Shown: positions 17,335-24,705 of the stretch, in pieces
How positions within the stretch are numbered: the first letter of the stretch is position 1
How the letters are laid out: every line of letters begins with the position of its first letter
From: Smithella sp.
GTDB lineage: Bacteria; Desulfobacterota; Syntrophia; Syntrophales; Smithellaceae
DNA: 64,000 bases
Assembly (NCBI GenBank): GCA_007244375.1
Contig: SCVW01000029.1
Span: 1-64,000, forward strand
Direction: 5' to 3'
Position numbers and translations under genes: made by a program
The notes under the pieces: generated by a model
Database searches by the model: none
What the model was told of the DNA's origin: nothing
What the model saw: the letters and a program-made list of their open reading frames with translations, nothing else

Positions 17335-17428
17335 GCTTAACATCATTCAAAACTGTAAAGAGGTATTAGACCGACAACGCTTTCGGCGTTTGTAATATTA
17401 GAACCGATCCATATAAATACTGTTGGCT
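17335..17428 (+). repeat. Weak attC-like palindromic site after the 121-aa gene
   Basis: GCTTAAC (17335-17341) fits the RYYYAAC outer box. GTTGGCT (17422-17428) is a poor match to the GTTRRRY box. Between them a long imperfect stem forms: GTATTA with TAATAT, and ACAACGC with GCGTTTGT around a TTTCG loop. It lies in the 308-bp gap between two plus-strand genes, where I see no other gene. Confidence 0.3.
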
Positions 17429-17432
17429 TCAT

Positions 17433-18173
17433 TTGGATAGAGATATGATCATTCAAAAGCAAGAAATACCCCCTGGATGGACAGACGATGATTTATCCGC
17501 TTTTATTCAGTTAGCAACACATAATGTTAAGGCCACATTTCATAACAAGAAAAAGGCATTTGTTGTCTTAAAAGATATTGATAGTTATTTTTTAGAAATA
17601 ACTAATAATCTTCTCAATGCACCTGATTTTTTAGCGTCATTATTTCTCTTACGGACACACTCTACATATCGTGCAGCTTGCAGGCTTTCACTAAGCGGTC
17701 AAGTGCCTGAGACATTTATATTATTAAGAAATTGCATAGAATATCCTTTATATGCACTTCACATTAACCGGAATCCAGATTTGGGCGAAAAATGGATAAA
17801 CCGACACAAAGATGAAGAATCATTGAAGACCATGAGAAACGAATTCCAATATGGTCGTGTAATAAAAACCTTGGAATCTATTGATCCTGAAATATGTCGT
17901 ACATCAAAAATTCTTTATGAACGCGCAATAGATTTTGGTGCACATCCAAATGAGCGGTCAATTACGTCGTCACTGAAAGTCATTGAGAAAGGCAATAAAA
18001 CTGAGTTCAAGCAAATTTATTTGGCACAAGACAGTAAACAACTATTGCACGGGTTAAAATCTACCGCTCAAGCAGGGCTTTGCGCCCTCTACATATACAG
18101 GCATATATTCAAAGAGCGTTTTGATATAATCGGCCTAACTCAAAAAATGGATAGAGACCGTGCTACTTTATAA
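17433..18173 (+). CDS. Uncharacterised all-alpha cassette protein (about 242-246 aa)
   Basis: The frame starts at TTG 17433; ATG 17445 is an equally likely start. The protein appears wholly helical and soluble. A central segment (about 75-115; LRTHSTYRAACRLSLSGQ, then LLRNCIEYPLYALHI) recalls DUF5677-like or HEPN-like uncharacterised proteins, but I cannot assign it firmly and see no RxxxxH catalytic motif. It is flanked by attC-like sites and is on the opposite strand to the defence genes. Confidence 0.6.
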   Translation: MDRDMIIQKQEIPPGWTDDDLSAFIQLATHNVKATFHNKKKAFVVLKDIDSYFLEITNNLLNAPDFLASLFLLRTHSTYRAACRLSLSGQVPETFILLRNCIEYPLYALHINRNPDLGEKWINRHKDEESLKTMRNEFQYGRVIKTLESIDPEICRTSKILYERAIDFGAHPNERSITSSLKVIEKGNKTEFKQIYLAQDSKQLLHGLKSTAQAGLCALYIYRHIFKERFDIIGLTQKMDRDRATL

Positions 18174-18179
18174 AAGGAA

Positions 18180-18234
18180 AGCCAACAAATCAGTAGAGCC
18201 GATCGCAGCGCTCCGGCTGATTTTTTCGTTGATG
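18180..18234 (+). repeat. Integron attC-like site (best match of the array)
   Basis: The order of boxes matches attC: GCCAAC (18181-18186), AGCCG (18197-18201), CGGCT (18214-18218), GTTGATG (18228-18234). CAAC/GTTG and AGCCG/CGGCT are perfect complements. The AGCCGA...CGGCT...CGTTRRAT layout is close to the well-known aadA-type attC. It begins 7 nt after the stop of the preceding gene, where a cassette's attC should be. Confidence 0.6.
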
Positions 18235-18314
18235 AATATAGATTTAAATTTCCCTCTGGACATTATGAAAATATTAAGATGATCGAATTCTTTATAATAT
18301 AGAGAGGTCTTATA

Positions 18315-19055
18315 ATGTATCCTAATCTATTTTTGAAAACTTTTTGGCGGATGAATTTCATGCCACAAGTCTTCGTTGCAATGAGTTTCGATAGTAATTA
18401 CGATAAAAGATGGAATGAAATATATGTCCCATCTATTTCTTCATTGGTATATAATGGAGAACCTCTTAAGCCTTTTAGAGTTGATATTTCTAAAACCGGC
18501 GAAACAATCATTACAGAAATAATAAATGGAATATCTCACTCTCAACTCATTCTTGCAGATGTTTCAGTAGTAGGGTTTGATTCCAAAACTAATGAATATT
18601 TCCGCAATGGTAATGTGATGTACGAAGTTGGTTTGGCTTTAGCTTGCCGTAATAGTACTGATGTTCTCATCGTTCGTGATGACAAAAAAGAACTGTTGTT
18701 TGATATAAGTACAATTCCACATGTTGATCTGGATTTTACGAATAATGAAACTGCGATTACCATTCTACGAAATGCCTTACAAGATCGATTAAATGAGCAA
18801 TCATTTATCAATGATGCAAGGGTTCAAAAAGCTATCAATACAATGACTGAATTTGAAGCCCTACTCTTACTATTTTATTCAGATAGGATTCCTGATAAAT
18901 TGGTCAAAAACGAAATGGCTAGGATGCCTCATGATTTTACCGAGCGTCTTATAGATAAAGGTTTGGTTGTATGGTCTGGACGTTATGGTGAAGAAATCAA
19001 ATACAAACCGACGCCGCTTGGCCTTGAGGTTGCTAATAAATTAAAGCAAATTTGA
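18315..19055 (+). CDS. TIR-like / nucleoside 2-deoxyribosyltransferase-fold protein
   Basis: A 246-residue cassette protein. Residues about 18-160 have the alpha/beta pattern of nucleoside 2-deoxyribosyltransferase or TIR-like domains: a first strand QVFVAMSFD, then RVDISKTGE, a SQLILADVS strand, and GNVMYEVGLALACR with the Glu expected for glycosidic cleavage. VLIVRDD follows. The C-terminal 85 residues look like a small winged-helix. Such domains often cleave NAD+ or nucleotides in bacterial immunity, so a defence role is plausible but inferred. GAGAGG lies 7 nt before the ATG. Internal ATGs at 18351 and 18360 would shorten it by 12-15 residues. Confidence 0.7.
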   Translation: MYPNLFLKTFWRMNFMPQVFVAMSFDSNYDKRWNEIYVPSISSLVYNGEPLKPFRVDISKTGETIITEIINGISHSQLILADVSVVGFDSKTNEYFRNGNVMYEVGLALACRNSTDVLIVRDDKKELLFDISTIPHVDLDFTNNETAITILRNALQDRLNEQSFINDARVQKAINTMTEFEALLLLFYSDRIPDKLVKNEMARMPHDFTERLIDKGLVVWSGRYGEEIKYKPTPLGLEVANKLKQI

Positions 19056-19217
19056 TAATCACAGAATTTTTATCCTATACTGATATATTCAAATGGCAGA
19101 ATTTATAGAAATTATTTTATTGTAGCAACTATACTTAATACAATATTTATAACGCGTGAATAAGACTCGTATTTGTCTTATGTGAATTGGATATGGTTTT
19201 GTTAAAAAAATGTCACC

Positions 19218-19271
19218 AATAAACTCTTCCAGCGGATCGCAAAAATTGCCCCTGTTGAAGAGCGGCGTTAT
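19218..19271 (+). repeat. attC-like palindromic site between the TIR-like and nuclease-like genes
   Basis: CTCTTC (19224-19229) pairs with GAAGAG (19257-19262), and ATAA (19219-19222) with TTAT (19268-19271). It ends in GCGTTATAA, close to the GCGTTA ends of vibrio attC repeats. The 5' outer box (AATAAAC) is a weak match. It lies 20 nt upstream of the next start codon. Confidence 0.42.
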
Positions 19272-19290
19272 AAGGAGGATATGATTCAAT

Positions 19291-19818
19291 ATGTTTGAAA
19301 AAGAGAAAAGTACACGGGGTAACGCAAGCCAGTTCTTTGTTGCCGGTGAACTGTGTCGAAGAGGATATTCTGCGGTAGTTACTATGGGAAATACACCAAA
19401 TACGGATGTTTTGTGCAGCAACATAGCAGGTACGAGATTTGTGCATATCCAAGTAAAAACCTTTGTTCCTGGCAACAGAACATGCAGTGTAGGTATGAAG
19501 GCAGAGAAAGATTATGGTAAAAACTTTTACTGGGTTCTTGGTGGCATACCGAAACCTAATAGCAATGCAAATTTCACGTACTACATCATACCATCATCTG
19601 TAATGGCAAAACATGTTAGCACCGCGCATCAGCTATGGTTAAAATCGCCTGGCGCGAAGGGACAAGAACACAAAGACAGCACAGTGAGAGTTGTTCATTT
19701 ACCACCATACAAGTCCAAATACAGTAAATTGAATATAGGCAGGTATCGCGACCGATGGGACTTAATTGAGCAAAAGCTACAAGAACATAAACGCCAACAT
19801 AGGCGAAAGAATGTTTAG
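19291..19818 (+). CDS. PD-(D/E)XK nuclease-like cassette protein
   Basis: A 175-residue protein. The N-terminal half shows the PD-(D/E)XK order: a helix with Glu (ASQFFVAGELCRRG), Asp in NTDVL, then QVKT (HIQVKTF), where Gln replaces the usual Glu as in some resolvase-like families. The C-terminus is basic (KHRQHRRKN-like tail), suitable for DNA or RNA binding. This could be a DUF4365-type restriction nuclease; the family name is uncertain. GGAGG lies 10 nt before the ATG. It is a single-gene unit between two attC-like sites. Confidence 0.6.
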   Translation: MFEKEKSTRGNASQFFVAGELCRRGYSAVVTMGNTPNTDVLCSNIAGTRFVHIQVKTFVPGNRTCSVGMKAEKDYGKNFYWVLGGIPKPNSNANFTYYIIPSSVMAKHVSTAHQLWLKSPGAKGQEHKDSTVRVVHLPPYKSKYSKLNIGRYRDRWDLIEQKLQEHKRQHRRKNV

Positions 19819-19843
19819 CGGACATGATCATCATTATGAAAAC

Positions 19844-19906
19844 AAATAACCCATCGCTTAAGCTGATCGCTGTGTTCAAGCACCCCAGAGATTTTTATCG
19901 TTATTT
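19844..19906 (+). repeat. Integron attC-like site with perfect outer boxes
   Basis: AAATAAC (19844-19850) and GTTATTT (19900-19906) are exact reverse complements. The 5' half, TAACCCATCGCTTAAGCTGA, follows the attC pattern TAAC-N-TCGNTNAAGCNGA. The first 26 nt from TAAC agree at about 20 positions with the site at 20280, so the two are related sites. It starts 26 nt after the preceding stop. Confidence 0.58.
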
Positions 19907-19987
19907 ATTAAATATGGACACAGATATGTATTATTTTATAAATCAAAAATAATATGTGTGCAGAAAAATAAAGATTAGGAGGCATGT

Positions 19988-20254
19988 ATGAAGAAATCTC
20001 CCGGTTGGGAAAAATTCGCAAGCAAGTTTCATGATAAGCTAAAAGAAGTAATGCTTCCGTATAAAAATAAAACCCTACAAACAGCTCGAATAAAAGAAAT
20101 TATTGAAAAAGTAAATGATTTCCGAGGACAGGAGCAATGGATTTACCCATCAGATCATTGCATAAATCATACGAACAAAGGTGCGTGTTATTGCGCAGAA
20201 ACTAAAAATGCAATTTTTGAAAAGAAATCACAAGGCATATATCGCGTATTGTGA
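19988..20254 (+). CDS. Small conserved-Cys/His cassette protein (88 aa)
   Basis: I do not recognise the family by name. The N-terminal half is a basic helix pair (WEKFASKFHDKLKEVMLPYKN). The C-terminal half has a compact motif WIYPSDHCINHTNKGACYC followed by AIFEKK and IYRVL, with C/H residues that could bind zinc. AGGAGG lies 6 nt before the ATG, so it is very likely translated. It lies between two related attC-like sites. Confidence 0.65.
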   Translation: MKKSPGWEKFASKFHDKLKEVMLPYKNKTLQTARIKEIIEKVNDFRGQEQWIYPSDHCINHTNKGACYCAETKNAIFEKKSQGIYRVL

Positions 20255-20276
20255 TCTTTGAAGTTTTAATTTTAGC

Positions 20277-20340
20277 ACATAACCTTTCGCTAAAGTTGAT
20301 CACTGCCCATGGGCCACACTGGCTGCGCTTTTCGTTAGCG
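20277..20340 (+). repeat. Integron attC-like site
   Basis: The outer boxes are CATAAC (ending 20283) and GTTAGCG (20334-20340). The 5' half, TAACCTTTCGCTAAAGTTGA, is a close relative of the site at 19847. The centre carries a perfect 10-bp palindrome GCCCATGGGC, and AAAG/CTTTT pair outside it. It lies between two small plus-strand genes, ending 18 nt before the next start codon. Confidence 0.55.
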
Positions 20341-20358
20341 ATAAAAAAAGGAGAAGAC

Positions 20359-20535
20359 ATGAAGACAAAACGCTATTCAGCATTGAAAAAGTCCGTACCA
20401 CACCAGAAGCAAAGTACATCTTATCCTTCGGATCAGTTGACGCCCTCCGAAATCGAGCAGTTACAGCAAGAGAAGAAAGAAGACAACGCATATTTTCAGA
20501 AAGTATTCGCAACGAACAAACCGAAAAATCTTTAA
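20359..20535 (+). CDS. Very small hydrophilic cassette protein (58 aa)
   Basis: The start is the ATG at 20359, with GGAGA about 7 nt upstream. A longer open frame from GTG 20251 would cross the attC-like site and is rejected. The peptide is Lys/Gln/Glu-rich (TPSEIEQLQQEKKEDNAYFQKVF) and probably helical. Function unknown. Confidence 0.55.
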   Translation: MKTKRYSALKKSVPHQKQSTSYPSDQLTPSEIEQLQQEKKEDNAYFQKVFATNKPKNL

Positions 20536-21339
20536 ATCAACCTAAAGGTCAATATTCCACCCATAAATAGGCAACAAAAAGATACAAATATGCGCTAATT
20601 TACAAACGTTAATTAACGTAAAAAGAATAATAATAACAATTTATTAAATTAGTAAACTTGAATAATTTTTGTTACATAATGTGTAATGCAATAATCAACC
20701 TGCTTAAAGCTACCCAGAAAAAGTGCAGATACTCTTATTACAATCCGGGAGAAAGTAGCTTCGACTTTTTTACTTTTAGCGATTAACTGTCTATAAGATT
20801 TTACTTGCTGTTATATATTTTTATAACTTAGTAAAAGTTAGTTTCGTTAGTCCATAAAAAAGAGGTTTTTGGTGTCCATAAAAAGGCAATAGCTTAATGC
20901 TTATTTCTGGTTTTTGCAGTTCGCAATATTCTTACTTTTTTCATCCTTTCAGCGTACCGTACTGTGTACCTAACTCTTCTGGAATGATAAGTATTAATAA
21001 GCCAAATAACAGATTTAACAGGTTACGTTTTGCTACGTTTTACTACGCTCAAATATAAGGTTTCAAGGTTAAGTATTGTTAAGAGCAATCTCCGGTTTTT
21101 TCAGGAGGTAATGTTAAGAATTACCAACAAATACCAACCCCTCGCGCGTGCGTACTGGGGCAATAATTCATTGCCAATGTCAACTTTTATCAATAGGCGC
21201 CCGCCGACAGCTTTTTTACTTTTAGCAACTGAAAGACAAACAGATCTTACTTTCCGCATATCGTTTCGTCCTTTAGTTTTATTACCCCATAAAAAGAAAA
21301 CCGTCGCCCGCTTTTTTATAATGTCGGGAATCTATTTTT
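20536..21339. other. 804-bp AT-rich non-coding stretch
   Basis: I see no convincing gene. Contents: a perfect 14-bp palindrome ACGTTAATTAACGT (20606-20619); an AGCTAC/GTAGCT inverted repeat (20708-20713 and 20755-20760) that may be a degenerate attC after the last cassette; a 16-bp direct repeat CTTTTTTACTTTTAGC (20765-20780 and 21211-21226); and repeated TACGTTTT motifs near 21023-21049. A plus-strand frame over 21030-21497 looks non-coding and overlaps the excisionase-like gene in antisense. Confidence 0.5.
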
Positions 21340-21573
21340 TTATTCATATCTGGTCTTATTCTTATCAATCCATTCATTTATATCGTTTATGTCAATCAAG
21401 ATCCTTTTCCCATCCCTCACGTAAGGCATTTTGCCCGCCCACAGCATTTCCCGAACTGCCCCCGGCGTGCGGCCAAGATACACGGCACTCTCTTTAATGC
21501 TGTAAAGCCTTTTTGTAATGCAAACGTTCGTATTATCAATATTGCGCGTTTTTGTAGTTTTCTTATCTGCCAT
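21340..21573 (-). CDS. Excisionase-like helix-turn-helix protein (HTH_17 type)
   Basis: A 77-residue protein. A MerR-like winged HTH spans residues about 22-70: LYSIKESAVYLGRTPGAVREMLWAGKMPYVRDG, then KRILIDINDINEWI. This is the excisionase/DNA-binding-domain family common in integrative elements. It may direct excision or regulate the replication genes. It is on the same strand as those genes but 246 bp downstream of the ATPase gene's stop. Confidence 0.75.
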   Translation of the reverse strand: MADKKTTKTRNIDNTNVCITKRLYSIKESAVYLGRTPGAVREMLWAGKMPYVRDGKRILIDINDINEWIDKNKTRYE

Positions 21574-21714
21574 TGTTAAGCACCGCCTTTTTTATAGTGT
21601 CAGAAAACTTGCTTTTTATATGTCAGAATACAATTCGTTGCTCATAATTCTATGTATGCTTTTTATGATTAACAAGCATAGCAAGACATTTTTTACTTTG
21701 GCAAAAGCCTTTTT

Positions 21715-21847
21715 CCAAACTGCCAAACTCAATGTTTATAATACTTTGGTATATATTTCTTGAGTCCTGTTTTTCTCTCATTTTTCCAAACAGAAATTCA
21801 CTTTGGCACTTTGGCGGTACTATATAGGGTTGCCAAACTGCCGAACT
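21715..21847. repeat. Iteron-like repeats beside the RepA-like gene
   Basis: Three copies of a motif close to GCCAAACTGCCRAACT: 21715-21729 (CCAAACTGCCAAACT), 21800-21817 (inverted) and 21831-21847 (TGCCAAACTGCCGAACT). The last overlaps the 3' end of the RepA-like gene. Repeats of this size beside replication genes often form an origin; that role is inferred. Confidence 0.4.
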
Positions 21848-22851
21848 GAAATTGGCGTCACCATCTGCGTGTTGTGGGAACCGATTTTTTCAACCGCCCA
21901 ATATCTCCCTTGTCCTATCCCAAACAACGGCCTTAACTTCTTTATTGATATGCCAAGTTTCTCTTCACATTCTTTAAGAAATTCAGTTTTGTTGATGCAG
22001 TCATGCAGAGAGAGGCACTTGTACATTTCTTTTAACGTGTCTTCTTTGGGATCTGGTGCAAGTTCAAAACCTCTGTCCGGGTTCAATGTAAGATAAATTT
22101 GATAGGGCTCAAAACGTGTCTTTTCCCTAACACCGAATCGGTAAATGTGATCGCCATCATCGTCATCATCAACAACAACTTCCTGTCCGTCTTTTTTCTT
22201 TTTAACAGCTGTCAACCCTAAGATATGATCAGCCAAATCCACTATGGCAGTACTGCCTTTGGCAACTTTATCGCTGTTCTTTGCCGTATGATGTAGCAAG
22301 ATAATAGTGAACCCCATGTCTCGGAGTTCCTTCAGTCTACCCATAACCACGCCCATTTCATTGGATTTGTTTTCGTCCCTATCCTGTGAAGCTCTCAGGG
22401 TATCAAAAATCAAAATTGCACCCTTGGGTAACTGCTTGTAGAGTTTATAATCATCTTTGTCCAACTTAGGTGCTTTTTTGAGGCCGTTATTGGCACGCCA
22501 AAAATAGACTTCTTCAGCCTCTCCAAGTTTCTGTGTCCTTGTATTCAAGACCGCCAGGGGATTTTCAAAATCAACAAATATGACGGGCGTCTTGACGGTG
22601 CTTAATCCCAAAAACGGTTTACCGCTTCCAATACTTCGGGCCATGTCCATTGACAGCCACGTCTTGCCGATACCGCCTTTGCCAAATAAAAGAGTTATGC
22701 TGTCCTTTGGAATGAGCCTGTCAACTAGCCATTCAATTTTGATGTCCAGAGCCCGGATAGATTCCCATGTTTCGAGACTTGCTAAAATTTCATCCTGCTG
22801 ATTCTCTTCTTCAACCTTATGAATTTTTTGGTTAAAAGAATGTATGCTCAT
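21820..22851 (-). CDS. RepA-like AAA/RecA-fold ATPase
   Basis: A 343-residue protein. It has Walker A GKGGIGKT (57-64), Walker B with ILIFD (about 145-149) and an LLHHT motif (about 185). This matches the AAA_25/RepA hexameric replicative helicase group of plasmids and integrative elements. An acidic DDDDDGD stretch sits near 230, and the C-terminus may be a winged-helix. The start codon lies 4 bp after the primase-like gene's stop with GAGGTG upstream, so the two are co-transcribed and probably work together in element replication. Confidence 0.8.
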   Translation of the reverse strand: MSIHSFNQKIHKVEEENQQDEILASLETWESIRALDIKIEWLVDRLIPKDSITLLFGKGGIGKTWLSMDMARSIGSGKPFLGLSTVKTPVIFVDFENPLAVLNTRTQKLGEAEEVYFWRANNGLKKAPKLDKDDYKLYKQLPKGAILIFDTLRASQDRDENKSNEMGVVMGRLKELRDMGFTIILLHHTAKNSDKVAKGSTAIVDLADHILGLTAVKKKKDGQEVVVDDDDDGDHIYRFGVREKTRFEPYQIYLTLNPDRGFELAPDPKEDTLKEMYKCLSLHDCINKTEFLKECEEKLGISIKKLRPLFGIGQGRYWAVEKIGSHNTQMVTPISVRQFGNPI

Positions 22852-22855
22852 TTAT

Positions 22856-23794
22856 TCACCTCGTTTCTAATTTCATCCACAAAATTTTCTGATACTTCCC
22901 ATCTCTGATATGTCCCGGTAACCGCGACAACCGTGCCGGATTACTACACGCGCTATCTACACCCAGATGGATTATACTTTTCTCATAGAATCTCTGCCGG
23001 ATTTCCTGCTGCCAGTCATCAAGGGTATTTATGCCTTCGGTTCTGATCCATGCGTGTATTGACTTGCCACCAGAATCCACAAGAGCGACAACCTGCAGTT
23101 CTTTAACAACCTCTGAAGTCCAGAAACGCATCTGATCTTCGCGGGCAAGATTATCAAATTCGACAAGGCAATAACGGAATGACTGAACATTGCCGTCTCC
23201 CCGGTATGTTTCCCCGTCTCCGCCTTTTTTCAGGGCTGGTTTACCTGTAAGAGGATTAACTATGATAAAAGGTGAAGTCAGGCCGCCGGACCGAAAATAC
23301 TTCACCCAATCCGATTGTGAACGGATGTTCCGGCCTATGATTCCCTGTTCTTCACGTTCACCGATAAAGATTAACTCTGCCGGTGCAAACATAGCCGTCA
23401 GAAAATTCACGTGATCGTTCTTGGGTTCCCAGTAAATACGATTAGGCGATAATTCCCAGAGATCAACTTCTTCAGATATAGAGGATTGAGAAAGTATTTT
23501 CTCCAATGCCGCCTTACCGTTATTGACAACCGGTTTAGTTTCGGGCAGTGCCGTAAATTGTGTACTAGTTGTTCCGGTGTCTTGCACTGCTCTTTTAATT
23601 GCGTCCTGAATTTCTTTGTCAGAGACTTTTCTCTTGCCTGCCGGTATTGAACGACGGATGTCATAAAACACCTGATCCGGTGCAAAACCTGCCATCAGTC
23701 CCAAATTAGCCGCACCCAATAACGCCGGATGGCAACCTTCCCCCGGTGCCGGCAGATTATTCACTTTATCGATATATTTTTCCTGTATGTCCAT
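22856..23794 (-). CDS. Primase-like (archaeo-eukaryotic primase fold) replication protein
   Basis: A 312-residue protein. The N-terminal helical region (about 1-100) has an acidic-helix pattern seen in element primases. The C-terminal part (about 200-312) shows an AEP-like order: an acidic strand CLVEFDN, then ALVDSGGKSIHAWI (S-x-H type) and an ARLSRLPGHIR segment near the end. It would prime replication for the downstream RepA-like helicase. The family call is based on these motifs only. Confidence 0.65.
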   Translation of the reverse strand: MDIQEKYIDKVNNLPAPGEGCHPALLGAANLGLMAGFAPDQVFYDIRRSIPAGKRKVSDKEIQDAIKRAVQDTGTTSTQFTALPETKPVVNNGKAALEKILSQSSISEEVDLWELSPNRIYWEPKNDHVNFLTAMFAPAELIFIGEREEQGIIGRNIRSQSDWVKYFRSGGLTSPFIIVNPLTGKPALKKGGDGETYRGDGNVQSFRYCLVEFDNLAREDQMRFWTSEVVKELQVVALVDSGGKSIHAWIRTEGINTLDDWQQEIRQRFYEKSIIHLGVDSACSNPARLSRLPGHIRDGKYQKILWMKLETR

Positions 23795-23879
23795 GAACCT
23801 TTATCTTCCCCTTATCTGATAGTTTCATGTTGCCATAACCCTCAAAAAAGCATATCCCCGGAGCAAAAGAGGGGTATTT

Positions 23880-24155
23880 TTAAGAGATGGCCGCGCCGGT
23901 GTGAACATGATCACCGGCCATTGGCTTTTTAGGTGCTTGTTTCCCCCGATTCGCATAGGCCATAAATGGATAAAGGGGACACGCGGTCATTTTGCAATCT
24001 TGCTTGCCGTCTGAAAAGTAATTTGTGCAGTCATAACACTTCGCATATATTGCTTGCCTGAATGTAAGCTTTTCTGCGGTCAAATGTTTTAAGAGTTCTT
24101 TTTGACCTCTAGCAGTTTTTCCATGTTTGCGTATATTCAAAATTCGTTCATTCAT
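23880..24155 (-). CDS. Small CxxC zinc-finger protein of the element
   Basis: About 91 residues from ATG 24155, which overlaps the AlpA-like stop as ATGA and is preferred to the longer frame opening at 24203. A cysteine cluster KCYDCTNYFSDGKQDCKMTACPLYPF suggests one zinc site, preceded by a basic helix. Similar short proteins occur in prophage and island replication regions. Function unknown. Confidence 0.65.
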   Translation of the reverse strand: MNERILNIRKHGKTARGQKELLKHLTAEKLTFRQAIYAKCYDCTNYFSDGKQDCKMTACPLYPFMAYANRGKQAPKKPMAGDHVHTGAAIS

Positions 24156-24361
24156 TGCTCGGACTCTCTTTTTATTAAGGCGCGTATTGATTCCACTGGC
24201 CATGCTGTCGTGCGTTTTCCAAGTTTAACAGGTTTAGGAAATCTGCCTTCGCGCACACCCGCAAGAAATGATGAACGACTTATAGGAAGCACGCCCGGCG
24301 CATCTTTGTTACCAATAATTTGACTGAGCCTAACGAAACCTTCTTCTGGTAAATTTTTCAC
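24152..24361 (-). CDS. AlpA-like phage/island transcriptional regulator
   Basis: A 69-residue protein with the AlpA pattern: FVRLSQIIG..., PISRSSFLAGVREGRFPKPVKLGKRTTAWPVESI. AlpA proteins activate excision or replication genes in P4-like elements. It starts at GTG 24361 with GGAGG 8 nt upstream, overlapping the stop of the upstream HTH gene as GTGA and the next gene as ATGA. The three are therefore translationally coupled. Confidence 0.8.
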   Translation of the reverse strand: MKNLPEEGFVRLSQIIGNKDAPGVLPISRSSFLAGVREGRFPKPVKLGKRTTAWPVESIRALIKRESEQ

Positions 24362-24573
24362 TTTGTCACCTCCTCAAAAGAAATCCTGCATCCTTCCATG
24401 AATTTAATTACGTCTTCCGTTTTATATCTGATCGAACGACCAGCTACTTTTAAATAAGGCAATCCTTTACGCAGAAATCTTTCATTTCTGAGCGTCGAAA
24501 GTGCCCTTCCCGTAATTAACGCTACTTCTTTTTCATTTAGATAAGGTTTTTCTAATAATTTGCTAACTGACAT
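24358..24573 (-). CDS. Excisionase-like HTH_17 protein
   Basis: A 71-residue protein from ATG 24573 (AAGGAG upstream). An open frame to 24627 overlaps a terminator hairpin and is rejected. It has a winged HTH (YLNEKEVALITGRALSTLRN, then RSIRYKTEDVIKFME). It is first in a coupled three-gene set with the AlpA-like and CxxC proteins, and probably helps control excision or copy state. Confidence 0.75.
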   Translation of the reverse strand: MSVSKLLEKPYLNEKEVALITGRALSTLRNERFLRKGLPYLKVAGRSIRYKTEDVIKFMEGCRISFEEVTK

Positions 24574-24613
24574 ACTGATTTTCTCCTTTTCGAGTGATTT
24601 ACAGGTACGGAAA

Positions 24614-24646
24614 TAAAAAACCCGCAAGCTGTATGCTTTGCGGGTA
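24614..24646 (-). terminator. Rho-independent terminator
   Basis: ACCCGCAAGC pairs with GCTTTGCGGGT around a short loop. On the minus strand the stem is followed by TTTTTTATT. It ends the transcript of the 249-aa gene above it. Confidence 0.75.
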
Positions 24647-24705
24647 TATTATTATATATTCAGGTATCTATTGTCACTGAAACCCAAATTGGATTTCAGT
24701 TTCAG

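Noticed and set aside
20251-20358. Longer GTG-started version of the 58-aa cassette gene
   Set aside because: It would translate through the attC-like palindrome; ATG 20359 has a good GGAGA site.
21030-21497. Plus-strand 155-aa open frame
   Set aside because: Low-complexity composition, no ribosome site that fits, and it overlaps the excisionase-like gene in antisense.
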